Part shown: positions 18,601-25,648 of the stretch, piece after piece
Numbering within the stretch: the stretch's first letter is position 1
Layout of the letters: each line of letters begins with the position of its first letter
Source: a virus
Length of the DNA: 64,000 bases
Direction: 5' to 3' (one strand)
IMG/VR virus record: IMGVR_UViG_3300028287_000410
Span: 43,763 to 107,762 of that record
Notes under the pieces: generated by a model
The model's input: the letters and a program-made list of their open reading frames with translations, nothing else
What the model was told of the DNA's origin: nothing
The model's database searches: none
Position numbers and translations under genes: made by a program

Positions 18601-19260
18601 ATCAAGTCCAAATGCAAATGAATAGTCAAAGTCAAATGTATCAAAAATCTCTGTATTTGGATGCACTAGATAATAAAAATCAGTACGTGCTTCTTTACGA
18701 CACAATTCATGCACATCGATATTAGTATCTCCGCGAACTAAGTTTATACCTGGAAAACGTTCTTTTAATTTTTCAAAGTTTGCTTTTCCATAATCTTTCT
18801 CCCAATAAAAGATATCATACGTTTCTGTAGTCGGCTTGTATTCTACTTTATCAGTAGTATGCTCTTTAAAGTCGCCAGTCAAGTAATATGCATCTTGGAT
18901 ATACTGAACTTCTTTATTCTTTACGTCACTTGTTTTGAATAGCTTGACACCAACAACTGAACGAAAGACATTGCGCTCATCTGCATTCCAAACATGTACT
19001 ACATCCTCGTCCCAGCTATCGGTTTGAAAATCGAAATCGAAATCTTCATCGACATATACATCTGGATCAATAATCCAGAAGTGTTTTGTGTTTGTAATAG
19101 AGGCAATTTTACTAATTGCTTTATCAATCTTTGGATCACTCCAATCCTCTAGATTGATTTTAACCATGCGAAAGTTAGGATATTTTTCACGTATCCTATC
19201 TAAACGTTCATTAGTTTCTCTATCTGATTTGTAAGTTAGATAAAAACCGTCGTATGCCAT
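15601..19260 (-). CDS. giant multi-repeat glycosyltransferase-like protein
   Basis: A 1219-residue protein made of about six to seven divergent copies of one module. A module runs YDIFYW...RFP...V...(H/D)xxD...FDFDYYPD...VW...YGGLKLF, with an acidic DxD-like site in some copies (IDPD near residue 65, IDAD and LDND later). The last module, from about residue 990, is the fullest and matches the separate 325-residue protein at 45162-46139, sharing a WCxxGxDxExGxxAxxGA block. Degenerate copies such as VHPN or ITSD have probably lost metal binding and may only bind substrate. GT-A glycosyltransferase fold is inferred from the strand-DxD pattern. It is first in the leftward operon, with its own sigma70-like promoter and AGGG before the ATG. 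Confidence 0.6.
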   Translation of the reverse strand: MAYDGFYLTYKSDRETNERLDRIREKYPNFRMVKINLEDWSDPKIDKAISKIASITNTKHFWIIDPDVYVDEDFDFDFQTDSWDEDVVHVWNADERNVFRSVVGVKLFKTSDVKNKEVQYIQDAYYLTGDFKEHTTDKVEYKPTTETYDIFYWEKDYGKANFEKLKERFPGINLVRGDTNIDVHELCRKEARTDFYYLVHPNTEIFDTFDFDYSFAFGLDKENQKVVVWQKENPKTELVREYHGVGLFPKDGPMFKEREYAIFNFRRKAVYEKDPVARDLEFPVIRTTDMHNLNHSVDADMYWLIHEDVEDFITEFYPFSYDREFIHNFQVKTANGKTVRNGIRLVPKHADTDKQKDVQDVIGKLKETLIVQASTLKSGLNNLKTYPFVIVDLAVQLVENFDFYPDLYDLASAHIFEKGVVFVASEYDKYNLKFHDIVAAKVPDYDIFFWDRGFGQQNLIELRSRFSRIQEVSVDTMVELHEYAQANSAYSYYYVITSDTTVTDFNFDYEFEFSMTEEGRQQIVVWQKTDWEDNALEYHGVGLFRKDYDLFEERKYQRFDFRRKALYQETTAIKPERYDVAIVNDLLDLNTIKNCDTEMVWMVHTDVSDAITDYIPPLYDRTYIHNFDVELSSGKTVRNGVRLVPYNADLDKQKDVDQVVGKLTSPERIEARTVEEAVTLATSNIFWMVNPDLQLTDTTIDDFYPDLYDTGPTHIWKFTSRKGVELGHGGLALSNVDYHPENVIYHDEVVARIPDKHNIKKYYTRDPYKAYTQAKKHVFYWVVDTVVELVDEFDFDYYPDIHSIENVFAFKSEGEADAGVYLVHRPHLEQFNPSEDDFSFDRFKNIIRVDQVASRVTGHPAFYFDEGMYSENTAKFTEHKNIDVIDASDLAAAYQKAAKMTKTGYFWALDNDVEMIDDFDRTFYVDRHHKSHFHLWPKESPYTGYIHQFGGLKLIPASAIKELKPDADKLRKMNFKNKKPVKKAKAATRDIPYDVIMLSYQEKLADEHYAKLLERVPHAKRVHGVKGIFNAHQAAANLADTRMFYVIDADALLLEEFNFEYFPSVWDEDTVHTWKSKNPVNDLIYGYGGLKLFPTQLLRDAKDWRIDFTTSISEKFKPMPTPANYTAFNTDPFNTWKSAFRECTKLASSIIHRNKQDEDDERLEAWCTKGVDREFGTYAIAGANAGRAWGTKHADNDEMLGKINDFEWLAEKFEEQNNE

Positions 19261-19287
19261 ACTTACCCTATAGTTGCAATTTCTTAC

Positions 19288-19316
19288 ATTATAACAGATT
19301 AATCGTCCGTTGTAAA
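19288..19316 (-). promoter_or_regulatory. sigma70-like promoter for the left cargo operon
   Basis: On the minus strand TTTACA (19311-19316) is separated by 17 bases from TATAAT (19288-19293). It overlaps the last codons of the carbamoyltransferase gene and lies 28 bases before the ATG at 19260. It would start a transcript running leftward through the glycosyltransferase-like, radical SAM and oxygenase genes. Confidence 0.6.
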
Positions 19317-20831
19317 GACTTTAATTCCATAATGCTTCGAAAAATCTTCTGCATCTTTAATGTCATTGACAATAGGTTGACCTTTAATGTTCAACGATGT
19401 ATTTACTAAGATTGGACAACCAGTCTTTTCTTTGAACTTAGTTAGCAGTTCGTATAACCCCGGATGTGTTTCTTTGTTTACTGTCTGTACACGTGACGTA
19501 CCGTCTTTGTGTATGATAGCAGGAAACTGTTCTGGATACTTGCACTTGGCAACAAACTGCATGTAAGGACTTGCAGTGATATTCTCTGGCATATCAAAGT
19601 AATCATGTACGTCTTCTTCTAGTATCATAGGAGCAAACGGTCTGAACTTCTGTCTACGTTTGATTTCATTCATTCTGTCTTTGATAGTGTCGCCACGAGG
19701 ATCAGCAGTTAAAGTACGATTGCCTAATGCTCTTGGTCCAAACTCCGCACGTCCATTAGCAATGCCAATGATATCTCCGTTTAGCAATGCTTCTAATGAT
19801 TTCTCTACTGGATACGTACCTTCAATGTTATGACCTAGATATGCAGTCTCCCAGTTAATACGTTCTTTAAAGAACATCTGTGATGCACCAATACAACTAC
19901 CAGCATCACCAGGGTTTGGCATGATCCATACATTATCATAGTTGTGAGTGATGTTGCTGTTAGCACTACAATTAAGTGCGCAACCGCCCATAATAACCAA
20001 GTTCTTACTATCTACTTTTTCTTTAGCATCCTCAATAATAGCAGCAAGCATTTGCTCATATACGTATTGTGTAGCTGCCGCTAAGTCAAACATATCTTGC
20101 TCAGTAGTTAGTTCTGACAAGAACCATTTACAACCACGGTGTAAGTTCTTTTGAAAATTCACTAAGATATAATATTCTAAATTACTATTGTTTAAAATGA
20201 TTTTAAATTCATCGTATATATGTGCGATTAATGACTTGCCATTAACACGTCTGTGTAAGTCGCCATAGGCTGCCATACCCATAAGGATATATTCGTCCTC
20301 TTGTGGCTTTAGACCTAGACGTTGTGTCATTGCACTATAGAATAATCCAACTGAGTTTGGGTAACCTTGACTATATTTTTGTGTTAAATTGTCGCCTTTA
20401 CCTTCCCATATTGTTAATGTCTCATATTCGCCCATACTGTCAATAACAACAACTGCCGCATCATCAAATCCACTAGTAAAGTATCCACTTGCGGCATGCG
20501 TGTAGTGATGCTTTTGATATTTAATTTTGATGCCATCTAATTCTGGAAACTTCTTTAGATAGTTTACTGGCAATTCATCTAAATCAAATGCAAGTGTATA
20601 CTGACCAGCAGTAAATTGTCTAAACTTCTTTAGAATAGGCTTTTCATACCAAGCAATAACATCTGGCTTACCATACGACAAAGCCTCCTGAATAATTTCT
20701 TCATTCAGTAGTGGATCATTTTTAATCTTAGAATAGCGTTCACTATGACTGGCGAAAAGAATTTCACCATCTTTAATAACGCTAACTGCCGCGTCATGAT
20801 TCAGCGCGCCAGATATACCCAGTACAATCAT
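19299..20831 (-). CDS. carbamoyltransferase, NodU/CmcH family
   Basis: A 510-residue O-carbamoyltransferase. These enzymes use carbamoyl phosphate and ATP to carbamoylate a hydroxyl, typically on a sugar (Nod factor, antibiotic or surface glycan). Visible family features are the N-terminal ILGISGALNHDAAVSVI strand, the metal-binding histidines H108, H109 and H112 in HHYTHAASGYF, the VIDSMGE segment, GGCALNCSANSNI, the EFGPRALGNRTLTADPR block and the C-terminal PILVNTSLNIKGQPIV. Length is close to the family norm. Homologs occur in marine T4-like phages. It follows the 37-residue gene at 20839-20952 by seven bases. A role in capping a glycan made by the neighbouring glycosyltransferase-like genes is inference. 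Confidence 0.93.
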   Translation of the reverse strand: MIVLGISGALNHDAAVSVIKDGEILFASHSERYSKIKNDPLLNEEIIQEALSYGKPDVIAWYEKPILKKFRQFTAGQYTLAFDLDELPVNYLKKFPELDGIKIKYQKHHYTHAASGYFTSGFDDAAVVVIDSMGEYETLTIWEGKGDNLTQKYSQGYPNSVGLFYSAMTQRLGLKPQEDEYILMGMAAYGDLHRRVNGKSLIAHIYDEFKIILNNSNLEYYILVNFQKNLHRGCKWFLSELTTEQDMFDLAAATQYVYEQMLAAIIEDAKEKVDSKNLVIMGGCALNCSANSNITHNYDNVWIMPNPGDAGSCIGASQMFFKERINWETAYLGHNIEGTYPVEKSLEALLNGDIIGIANGRAEFGPRALGNRTLTADPRGDTIKDRMNEIKRRQKFRPFAPMILEEDVHDYFDMPENITASPYMQFVAKCKYPEQFPAIIHKDGTSRVQTVNKETHPGLYELLTKFKEKTGCPILVNTSLNIKGQPIVNDIKDAEDFSKHYGIKVFTTDD

Positions 20832-20838
20832 TTAATTC

Positions 20839-20952
20839 TCACTTATATATAAACGGATCACGTTTACGTAATTCTTCTAAACGCTTTTTCAGTTCTTTGC
20901 GTCTTTTATACTCTGACCAAGGCCAAGTAATAACTTCCCAAATCTTTCTCAT
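20839..20952 (-). CDS. 37-residue basic protein coupled to the carbamoyltransferase
   Basis: A short gene encoding 37 residues: a tryptophan-rich amphipathic start (MRKIWEVITWPWSEYK), a highly charged helix and the ending RDPFIYK. Evidence that it is real: GGAGAAGG stands just before the ATG, the ATG overlaps the stop of the preceding SGNH gene (TAATG), and the carbamoyltransferase starts seven bases after it. Small proteins of this kind, I recall, accompany carbamoyltransferase genes in some phages and bacteria. The amphipathic N-terminus might dock to a membrane or to a partner enzyme. No function is known to me. Confidence 0.7.
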   Translation of the reverse strand: MRKIWEVITWPWSEYKRRKELKKRLEELRKRDPFIYK

Positions 20953-21683
20953 TATCCTTCTCCGTTTCTTGTTTTTTCAATGTCTTCAAATAGAATTGTA
21001 GACCAGTCTTCGTGTGCATCCTCATCTGGATGCATATAACGCTCATCACCTTCTTGTTTAAAATACATTTGGTTCTCATGCATATATGTAAAGAAAGTCT
21101 GTTGTTCATAGATATGTGACATATCTAACTGTGTAAGAACATTACCCATATCAGCTTGTTCACATAATTCAGTAAACTTAGTTGCCTCTAATAGATTGGG
21201 AGTCAAGTTCAATGAATTAAAAATAATATACTCTAAACCAGCATTCTTAAAGAAATTCTGTAGTGTAAGAATATGAATTAAGTACTGATGGAAATCATAT
21301 ACTGGTGACCAGAAATGTTTCATGTACAGTGTGTTAAACAAATCGATATCTCTGTTTGTTTGTTCGTCCAGCATAATATTACCGTGATACTCATGTGCAG
21401 GTACATTATGAATTAATGTATTTGTTGCTTCGATAAAGTGTTCACGTCTACTTGGTGCAGTCATACCAATTGCGCAAAACGGCTTCTTACCTTCTGTTAG
21501 TAAGTCGCTTACTGTTGTAATAGTATTACGCACAATGTATTGATTGCTAACTCCGCGTTGTGCCTCTGAGATCGTATCACTACGTTCAAAGCCTAGCTTC
21601 TCTGCTAGTTCAAAAGGCCATGCTTTATCTTTTAGTGCAAGTCCAGTCCCGTATGTAAAGCTACATCCATTTGCATATAACAT
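20952..21683 (-). CDS. SGNH-hydrolase-like protein (DUF6071-like)
   Basis: A 243-residue protein starting MLYANGCSFTYGTG, the block-I motif of the phage SGNH-like group, in which a GCS replaces the GDS of classical GDSL esterases and S8 would be the nucleophile. GVSNQYIVRNT fits block II, with Gly and Asn. The C-terminal YMHPDEDAHEDW provides a DxxH-type acid-histidine pair. SGNH enzymes often remove or add acetyl groups on glycans. The open frame is compact and the next gene overlaps its stop. It lies between an oxygenase-like gene and the carbamoyltransferase pair, in line with a tailoring role. Catalysis is unproven. Confidence 0.65.
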   Translation of the reverse strand: MLYANGCSFTYGTGLALKDKAWPFELAEKLGFERSDTISEAQRGVSNQYIVRNTITTVSDLLTEGKKPFCAIGMTAPSRREHFIEATNTLIHNVPAHEYHGNIMLDEQTNRDIDLFNTLYMKHFWSPVYDFHQYLIHILTLQNFFKNAGLEYIIFNSLNLTPNLLEATKFTELCEQADMGNVLTQLDMSHIYEQQTFFTYMHENQMYFKQEGDERYMHPDEDAHEDWSTILFEDIEKTRNGEG

Positions 21684-21703
21684 ATTATTATTCCTCTAAT
21701 TTA

Positions 21704-22309
21704 CTACTTCTCATTATACTCGAAACAACCCAACAATGCAAGTCTTTGTTTTGTACCGATGTTTTCTACTTTGTGTTCCCAATTACTATTAAGATACCAG
21801 ACTTCGCCAGGTTGCATTAATTGCTTGACCACTCCGTTCTTTGTCTTCATATGCATAATTTGTTCACCATCGATAACTACAGAAAATCTGTCTTTACCGG
21901 GTTGGTCAATATGATATGTTAAATCGTCATCCTTTTGAATTGTTGCATATCGTAATCTACATATTGCAGAATTTAACATATACGCAAGTTCTTCATATAC
22001 TGGATTAAATTCCTCCCGTAATTGAATATAATTACTTTCAGTATTCTCATCGCTTGGCAACTTGTACTGAATATCATACTGGTTATAATTAACAACATCC
22101 CTGTCATCAACAGTGTTGACTTCTATAGGAAGTTGTGTTAATCTTAGTTGTTTTGCAGTATCCAGTGACGGTGGTGTGTTTTTGAACTCTTTTCGTAATA
22201 GCTCAAGTGCTGATTCAGTTACGTTTCCATAATATCTAAATAATGGATATTTCAATCTCTTTTTCACTATCATTTTTTGACTGCTATAATTTTGTATAAT
22301 ATTATTCAT
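21704..22309 (-). CDS. small HxD...H oxygenase-like protein
   Basis: A 201-residue protein with a beta-rich C-terminal half carrying H133 and D135 (LTYHIDQPG), H179 (NWEHKVEN) and R189 (KQRLAL), the ligand pattern of 2-oxoglutarate/Fe(II) oxygenases of the aspartyl beta-hydroxylase type. The MQPGEVWYLNSNWEH stretch is the usual strand before the second histidine. It is the first gene of the leftward unit that ends with the carbamoyltransferase. GAGG precedes the ATG, and a late-promoter-like octamer lies 30 bases upstream. It is smaller than the other two HxD proteins here and not obviously derived from them. Substrate unknown. Confidence 0.68.
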   Translation of the reverse strand: MNNIIQNYSSQKMIVKKRLKYPLFRYYGNVTESALELLRKEFKNTPPSLDTAKQLRLTQLPIEVNTVDDRDVVNYNQYDIQYKLPSDENTESNYIQLREEFNPVYEELAYMLNSAICRLRYATIQKDDDLTYHIDQPGKDRFSVVIDGEQIMHMKTKNGVVKQLMQPGEVWYLNSNWEHKVENIGTKQRLALLGCFEYNEK

Positions 22310-22338
22310 ATGTTCCTCATTAACTGCTAAGATAAATA

Positions 22339-22346
22339 TATTTATG
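22339..22346 (-). promoter_or_regulatory. late-promoter-like octamer CATAAATA
   Basis: CATAAATA on the minus strand ends 30 bases before the ATG at 22309. It lies in the 166-base gap between divergent transcription units, and apart from the plus-strand octamers nothing else is visible there. Confidence 0.5.
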
Positions 22347-22420
22347 CAATAAAAAATTATTACAAACAGTTTCCCAAAGAGGAAATATGTTTATTATGGC
22401 AGATCATTGAAATATTTTAA

Positions 22421-22428
22421 GATAAATA
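22421..22428 (+). promoter_or_regulatory. late-promoter-like octamer GATAAATA
   Basis: GATAAATA on the plus strand lies 48 bases before the GTG start at 22476. A second GATAAATA occurs at 22331-22338. Either could start the transcript of the radical SAM/ACP cassette. No TTGACA-like -35 box is seen. Confidence 0.42.
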
Positions 22429-22475
22429 GAAGAGCTAAGAAATAATTAATTATTTCATGAAAGTAGGAATTACAA

Positions 22476-23396
22476 GTGAACACAAAAATATTAAACTATT
22501 ATGAAGTTCTTCCTGAGGAAAATACATTTGTTGACATTATGGCAGACATAACTCATAAATGCAACATGACATGTAAGAACTGTTATATACCTAACCGCGA
22601 TGTCCCAGACATGGATTTAGAAAAATTTAAAGATTTCATGTCACGGATTGCCGGTAGATGTATGATTAGAATTGTTGGAGCAGAACCAACAATGAATCCG
22701 CTGTGTGAAGAGTACATTAAAGCAGTTTTTGAGAATGGCCATAGATGTATTCTTCTGACAAACGGTTTAAGGTTATCACATAAAAATTACGTAAGTAAAT
22801 TACACAATGCTGGACTAAGACATATATACCTAAGTCTTAACGGAGTTGATAATGATGATTGGTACGAGTCTATAGATGAAATGCGATGTGCTGATAAAAA
22901 AATAAAAGCATTACAAAATATCCGTGAGCGTAAATTTATATTAGATACGGGAACTATCATTGTTCCGAATGTGAATGAAGATGCGCCCGGTGCGTTATTA
23001 GAATTGTTTGACAGAGAAAATATTAATAATGCTCTCATGCGAATTAAGAATGTTGGTCAATTAGGTAGATTTCAAACAGAAGCCGACGATAATGTAAAAA
23101 TGGATCAACTAGTTAAACTATGTTCAGAACAAATGAACATCAGCGAAGACTATATAAATAGTTTTAGAAATAAAAAATTATATGGTATATATGAAGAAAA
23201 GAACTCTATACTATTTCCGTTACGTGAGGGTAACAAAATATTAAACAGAGGCAGATGGGTTAAGATTACAAATTGGGATACAGACAACGAAATCGGTATA
23301 CCAGATCCTAACTCGCCAAGGCGTGGGCGCATTACAAAAGATTTTATGCTTGCACCAACATACGAACACATTAAATTAAACGAAGGTGGATACTAA
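22476..23396 (+). CDS. radical SAM protein of the ACP cassette
   Basis: A 306-residue radical SAM enzyme and the only one of fifteen on the plus strand. The cluster cysteines are C29, C33, C36 (KCNMTCKNCY). The SAM-contact motif reads VGAEPTMNP in place of GGEP. There is no N-terminal twitch region and no cysteine-rich tail, so it probably holds a single cluster. The start is GTG at 22476 with AGGA eight bases ahead. It is followed two bases later by an acyl carrier protein gene, then two hydrolase genes, so a substrate bound to the carrier is plausible. Family resemblance beyond the barrel is unclear to me. Enzyme class firm, reaction unknown. Confidence 0.85.
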   Translation: MNTKILNYYEVLPEENTFVDIMADITHKCNMTCKNCYIPNRDVPDMDLEKFKDFMSRIAGRCMIRIVGAEPTMNPLCEEYIKAVFENGHRCILLTNGLRLSHKNYVSKLHNAGLRHIYLSLNGVDNDDWYESIDEMRCADKKIKALQNIRERKFILDTGTIIVPNVNEDAPGALLELFDRENINNALMRIKNVGQLGRFQTEADDNVKMDQLVKLCSEQMNISEDYINSFRNKKLYGIYEEKNSILFPLREGNKILNRGRWVKITNWDTDNEIGIPDPNSPRRGRITKDFMLAPTYEHIKLNEGGY

Positions 23397-23398
23397 AA

Positions 23399-23635
23399 AT
23401 GAGTAAGACTAGAGAAACACTTAAAAAAATTGCTATGGACAGGGTCGATATCGAATTGACAGATGAAATTATTAATTCCGGTACTTCCTTTAAGGATCTA
23501 GGGATAGATTCTTTGGATTCTATTGAAATTATTGTTTCAATAGAGGATGAATTAGATATTGAATTATCAGATGAAACGCTAGACGCTGTAACTAATATCA
23601 AAGAATTAGCAGACTATTTGTCAGAATTTGACTGA
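23399..23635 (+). CDS. acyl carrier protein
   Basis: A 78-residue, strongly acidic four-helix carrier protein. S38 in GIDSLDSIEI is the serine that takes the 4'-phosphopantetheine arm (DSL motif), and the flanking LGIDSLDSIE sequence is typical of ACPs. The length is normal. AAGGTGG precedes the ATG, and the stop overlaps the next start as TGATG. No phosphopantetheinyl transferase is visible in the window, so it would rely on a host or distant phage enzyme. It may carry an acyl or aminoacyl group for the radical SAM enzyme upstream and the hydrolases downstream. The family call is secure. Its role in a phage is unusual. Confidence 0.92.
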   Translation: MSKTRETLKKIAMDRVDIELTDEIINSGTSFKDLGIDSLDSIEIIVSIEDELDIELSDETLDAVTNIKELADYLSEFD

Positions 23636-24636
23636 TGTTATTACCGTTAATTGACGGTATAGAAGTTGATTTAAATGATGATTTAGATTTATATTTTTTC
23701 CATGAATACGTACAATGGAAAAACTATAGCTTCAATCGTGTAGACAAAAAAGGCATACGAGAAAAAATTAATCTTTCAGCATTCCAAAAGGTATATATGC
23801 AAAGAGCAAATACCGGTGGATGGAATTTCGCAGAAGAAGACGTATATAAGTTTGATGAGGTGCGTTTTGAATTGCCGAATGAATGCAAGACAATATGTAT
23901 CAGCAAAAAAGACAATGATTACGAAACACTTATAATACAACTTGCAAGTTTAAGTGGGCATGGCAGTAGATTAACACAGCCGTTTAGCAGTACATCCGAA
24001 AGCATTTACAACACGAATGCAGATATTATTGTAGTGAACGAAGACCCTCTTCGCTTTCCAGAGTTTTTATACCCTTCGTGTTATATACTAGGGTGCAGTG
24101 AACGATTACACTCTATGAAATTAATGGCAGATGATGTTAGAAGAATTATCACCGAAAAGGGAAAGCAATATAAGAAAATTGTAGTATATAGTGACAGTAA
24201 ACATGCTGGGTCTGGATTGAGTTTTGCAATTGAACTAAGTGATATTGTTACTCATTGTTTTACAGTACACGGAACAAACACGCATGATTTTAATGAAAGC
24301 CCTATTGTCAAAGATTATCTAGAAAATTACAAGACAGGTTGGCATACAAGTCCTGCACAATGGATGCACATTGTAAAATGCTATCAATATAAAAATCGCT
24401 TCGAAATACCAGATCATATATTGAATCCATTAAAGCATATCAAAAATTATAATATAAAAGTTGATTACTACCATGGCAAGTACGATGATGAATATAGGCC
24501 ATTTTTGAAATACGCACAGGAATTAGATACAGGAATAAGTTATCATGAAGTTGACTATAGAACAAAATACGAAACTCATAATATTAGAAATCATATAGAT
24601 AGAAAAATTTTACCCGGATATATCAATGAAATTTGA
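23635..24636 (+). CDS. alpha/beta-hydrolase-like protein, copy 1
   Basis: A 333-residue protein paralogous to the next gene. It fits an alpha/beta-hydrolase: a nucleophile elbow-like VVYSDSKHAGSG with a serine between strand and helix (about residue 186), an acid loop in YYHGKYDDEYRPF, and a late histidine in THNIRNHI. A conserved VNEDPLRFPEFLYPS block lies between. Hydrolases of this fold include thioesterases and acyltransferases that act on carrier-bound acyl groups, which suits its position after the ACP. No clear Shine-Dalgarno is present and the start overlaps the ACP stop (TGATG), so it is probably translated by coupling. Fold call moderate. Thioesterase function is inference. Confidence 0.6.
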   Translation: MLLPLIDGIEVDLNDDLDLYFFHEYVQWKNYSFNRVDKKGIREKINLSAFQKVYMQRANTGGWNFAEEDVYKFDEVRFELPNECKTICISKKDNDYETLIIQLASLSGHGSRLTQPFSSTSESIYNTNADIIVVNEDPLRFPEFLYPSCYILGCSERLHSMKLMADDVRRIITEKGKQYKKIVVYSDSKHAGSGLSFAIELSDIVTHCFTVHGTNTHDFNESPIVKDYLENYKTGWHTSPAQWMHIVKCYQYKNRFEIPDHILNPLKHIKNYNIKVDYYHGKYDDEYRPFLKYAQELDTGISYHEVDYRTKYETHNIRNHIDRKILPGYINEI

Positions 24637-25648
24637 ATTTTACAATCAATTATGGGACTTTGACGATGATGTAGAGCTATACTTTCTACATGAAAAAATA
24701 CTCCAATACACATATTCCACCATCAAAAATGACAGTAATAAGAAAATTGATAGGTTCTCACGAATATATAAGACTGATTTTATTAATGTATTAGAACAAC
24801 GTGCAGAAACAGGCACTATAGAGTTTGCTAGACCATTGGTACAAAGCTACAACGATGAGTTATTTGAGAATGTATCAGATGATTATACAATGTGTTGGAA
24901 GCGAACTAACATAGAACACGACACATTGATTATTCATTTGACAAGTTTTGCAGGACACGAAGGTCGATTGTCTTCCCCTCTCACAAATGTAAGTGAAAAG
25001 ATTATTAATTTAGACACAGATTTATTGATTGTAAATGAAGATCCATTCAGAATGCCAGAAATTCTATACCCAAGTAATATGGTACTTGGTGTAAGTAATA
25101 AATGTGATAGCATAAAATCAACATGTAACCAGATTAGAAAATATATTAATAAAGAATACAAACATGTTATTCTCTACGCAGATAGTAAACATGCTGGATC
25201 TGTTGTTAGCATCGCATCAGAATTGCAAGATTTAAATATTCGTGTGTTGACAACAGGTGGACAATCTACATATAACTGGGAAACATCTCCATGGGTTAAA
25301 GGTTATCTGAAATGGTTTAATAGACCCGAATATCTAAAACATCAATATATGCCTATCACAGGAGTTGTACTTATGCATATTGTAAAGTGTTATAAATTCA
25401 AACAAATGAATATAGACAAGCGTATAACAGACCCATACAAGTTCTTAAATGATTATGATATACCGGTTGATTTCTTATATGGGAAATACGACATAGATTA
25501 TGTAGGATTTAAAAACTATGTAGAAAGATTGAAAATAAACAACTTGACCATGCACGAAATTGATTACAAGATTTCTAGTTCGCAAACACATAACATTCGA
25601 CCATATGTTGATAGGTTTGTACTAAAAGATTACATAGAAAACTTATAA
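24626..25648 (+). CDS. alpha/beta-hydrolase-like protein, copy 2
   Basis: A 340-residue paralog of the preceding protein. Shared elements in the same order are VNEDPFRMPEILYPS, the nucleophile region ILYADSKHAGSV, LMHIVKCYKFK, the acid loop FLYGKYDIDYVGF and THNIRPYVDRF. All three putative catalytic positions are kept in both copies, so neither looks like a dead duplicate. Its ATG lies 11 bases inside the preceding gene. It ends in a six-base overlap with the convergent SGNH gene, with no terminator between them. Two retained copies suggest two substrates or a heterodimer. It ends the plus-strand cassette. Confidence 0.6.
   Translation: MKFEFYNQLWDFDDDVELYFLHEKILQYTYSTIKNDSNKKIDRFSRIYKTDFINVLEQRAETGTIEFARPLVQSYNDELFENVSDDYTMCWKRTNIEHDTLIIHLTSFAGHEGRLSSPLTNVSEKIINLDTDLLIVNEDPFRMPEILYPSNMVLGVSNKCDSIKSTCNQIRKYINKEYKHVILYADSKHAGSVVSIASELQDLNIRVLTTGGQSTYNWETSPWVKGYLKWFNRPEYLKHQYMPITGVVLMHIVKCYKFKQMNIDKRITDPYKFLNDYDIPVDFLYGKYDIDYVGFKNYVERLKINNLTMHEIDYKISSSQTHNIRPYVDRFVLKDYIENL

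Noticed and set aside
23153-23160. Perfect TATAAATA on the plus strand inside the radical SAM gene at 22476-23396
   Set aside because: It is 239 bases before the next start, far from the usual 28-31, and may be chance in AT-rich sequence.
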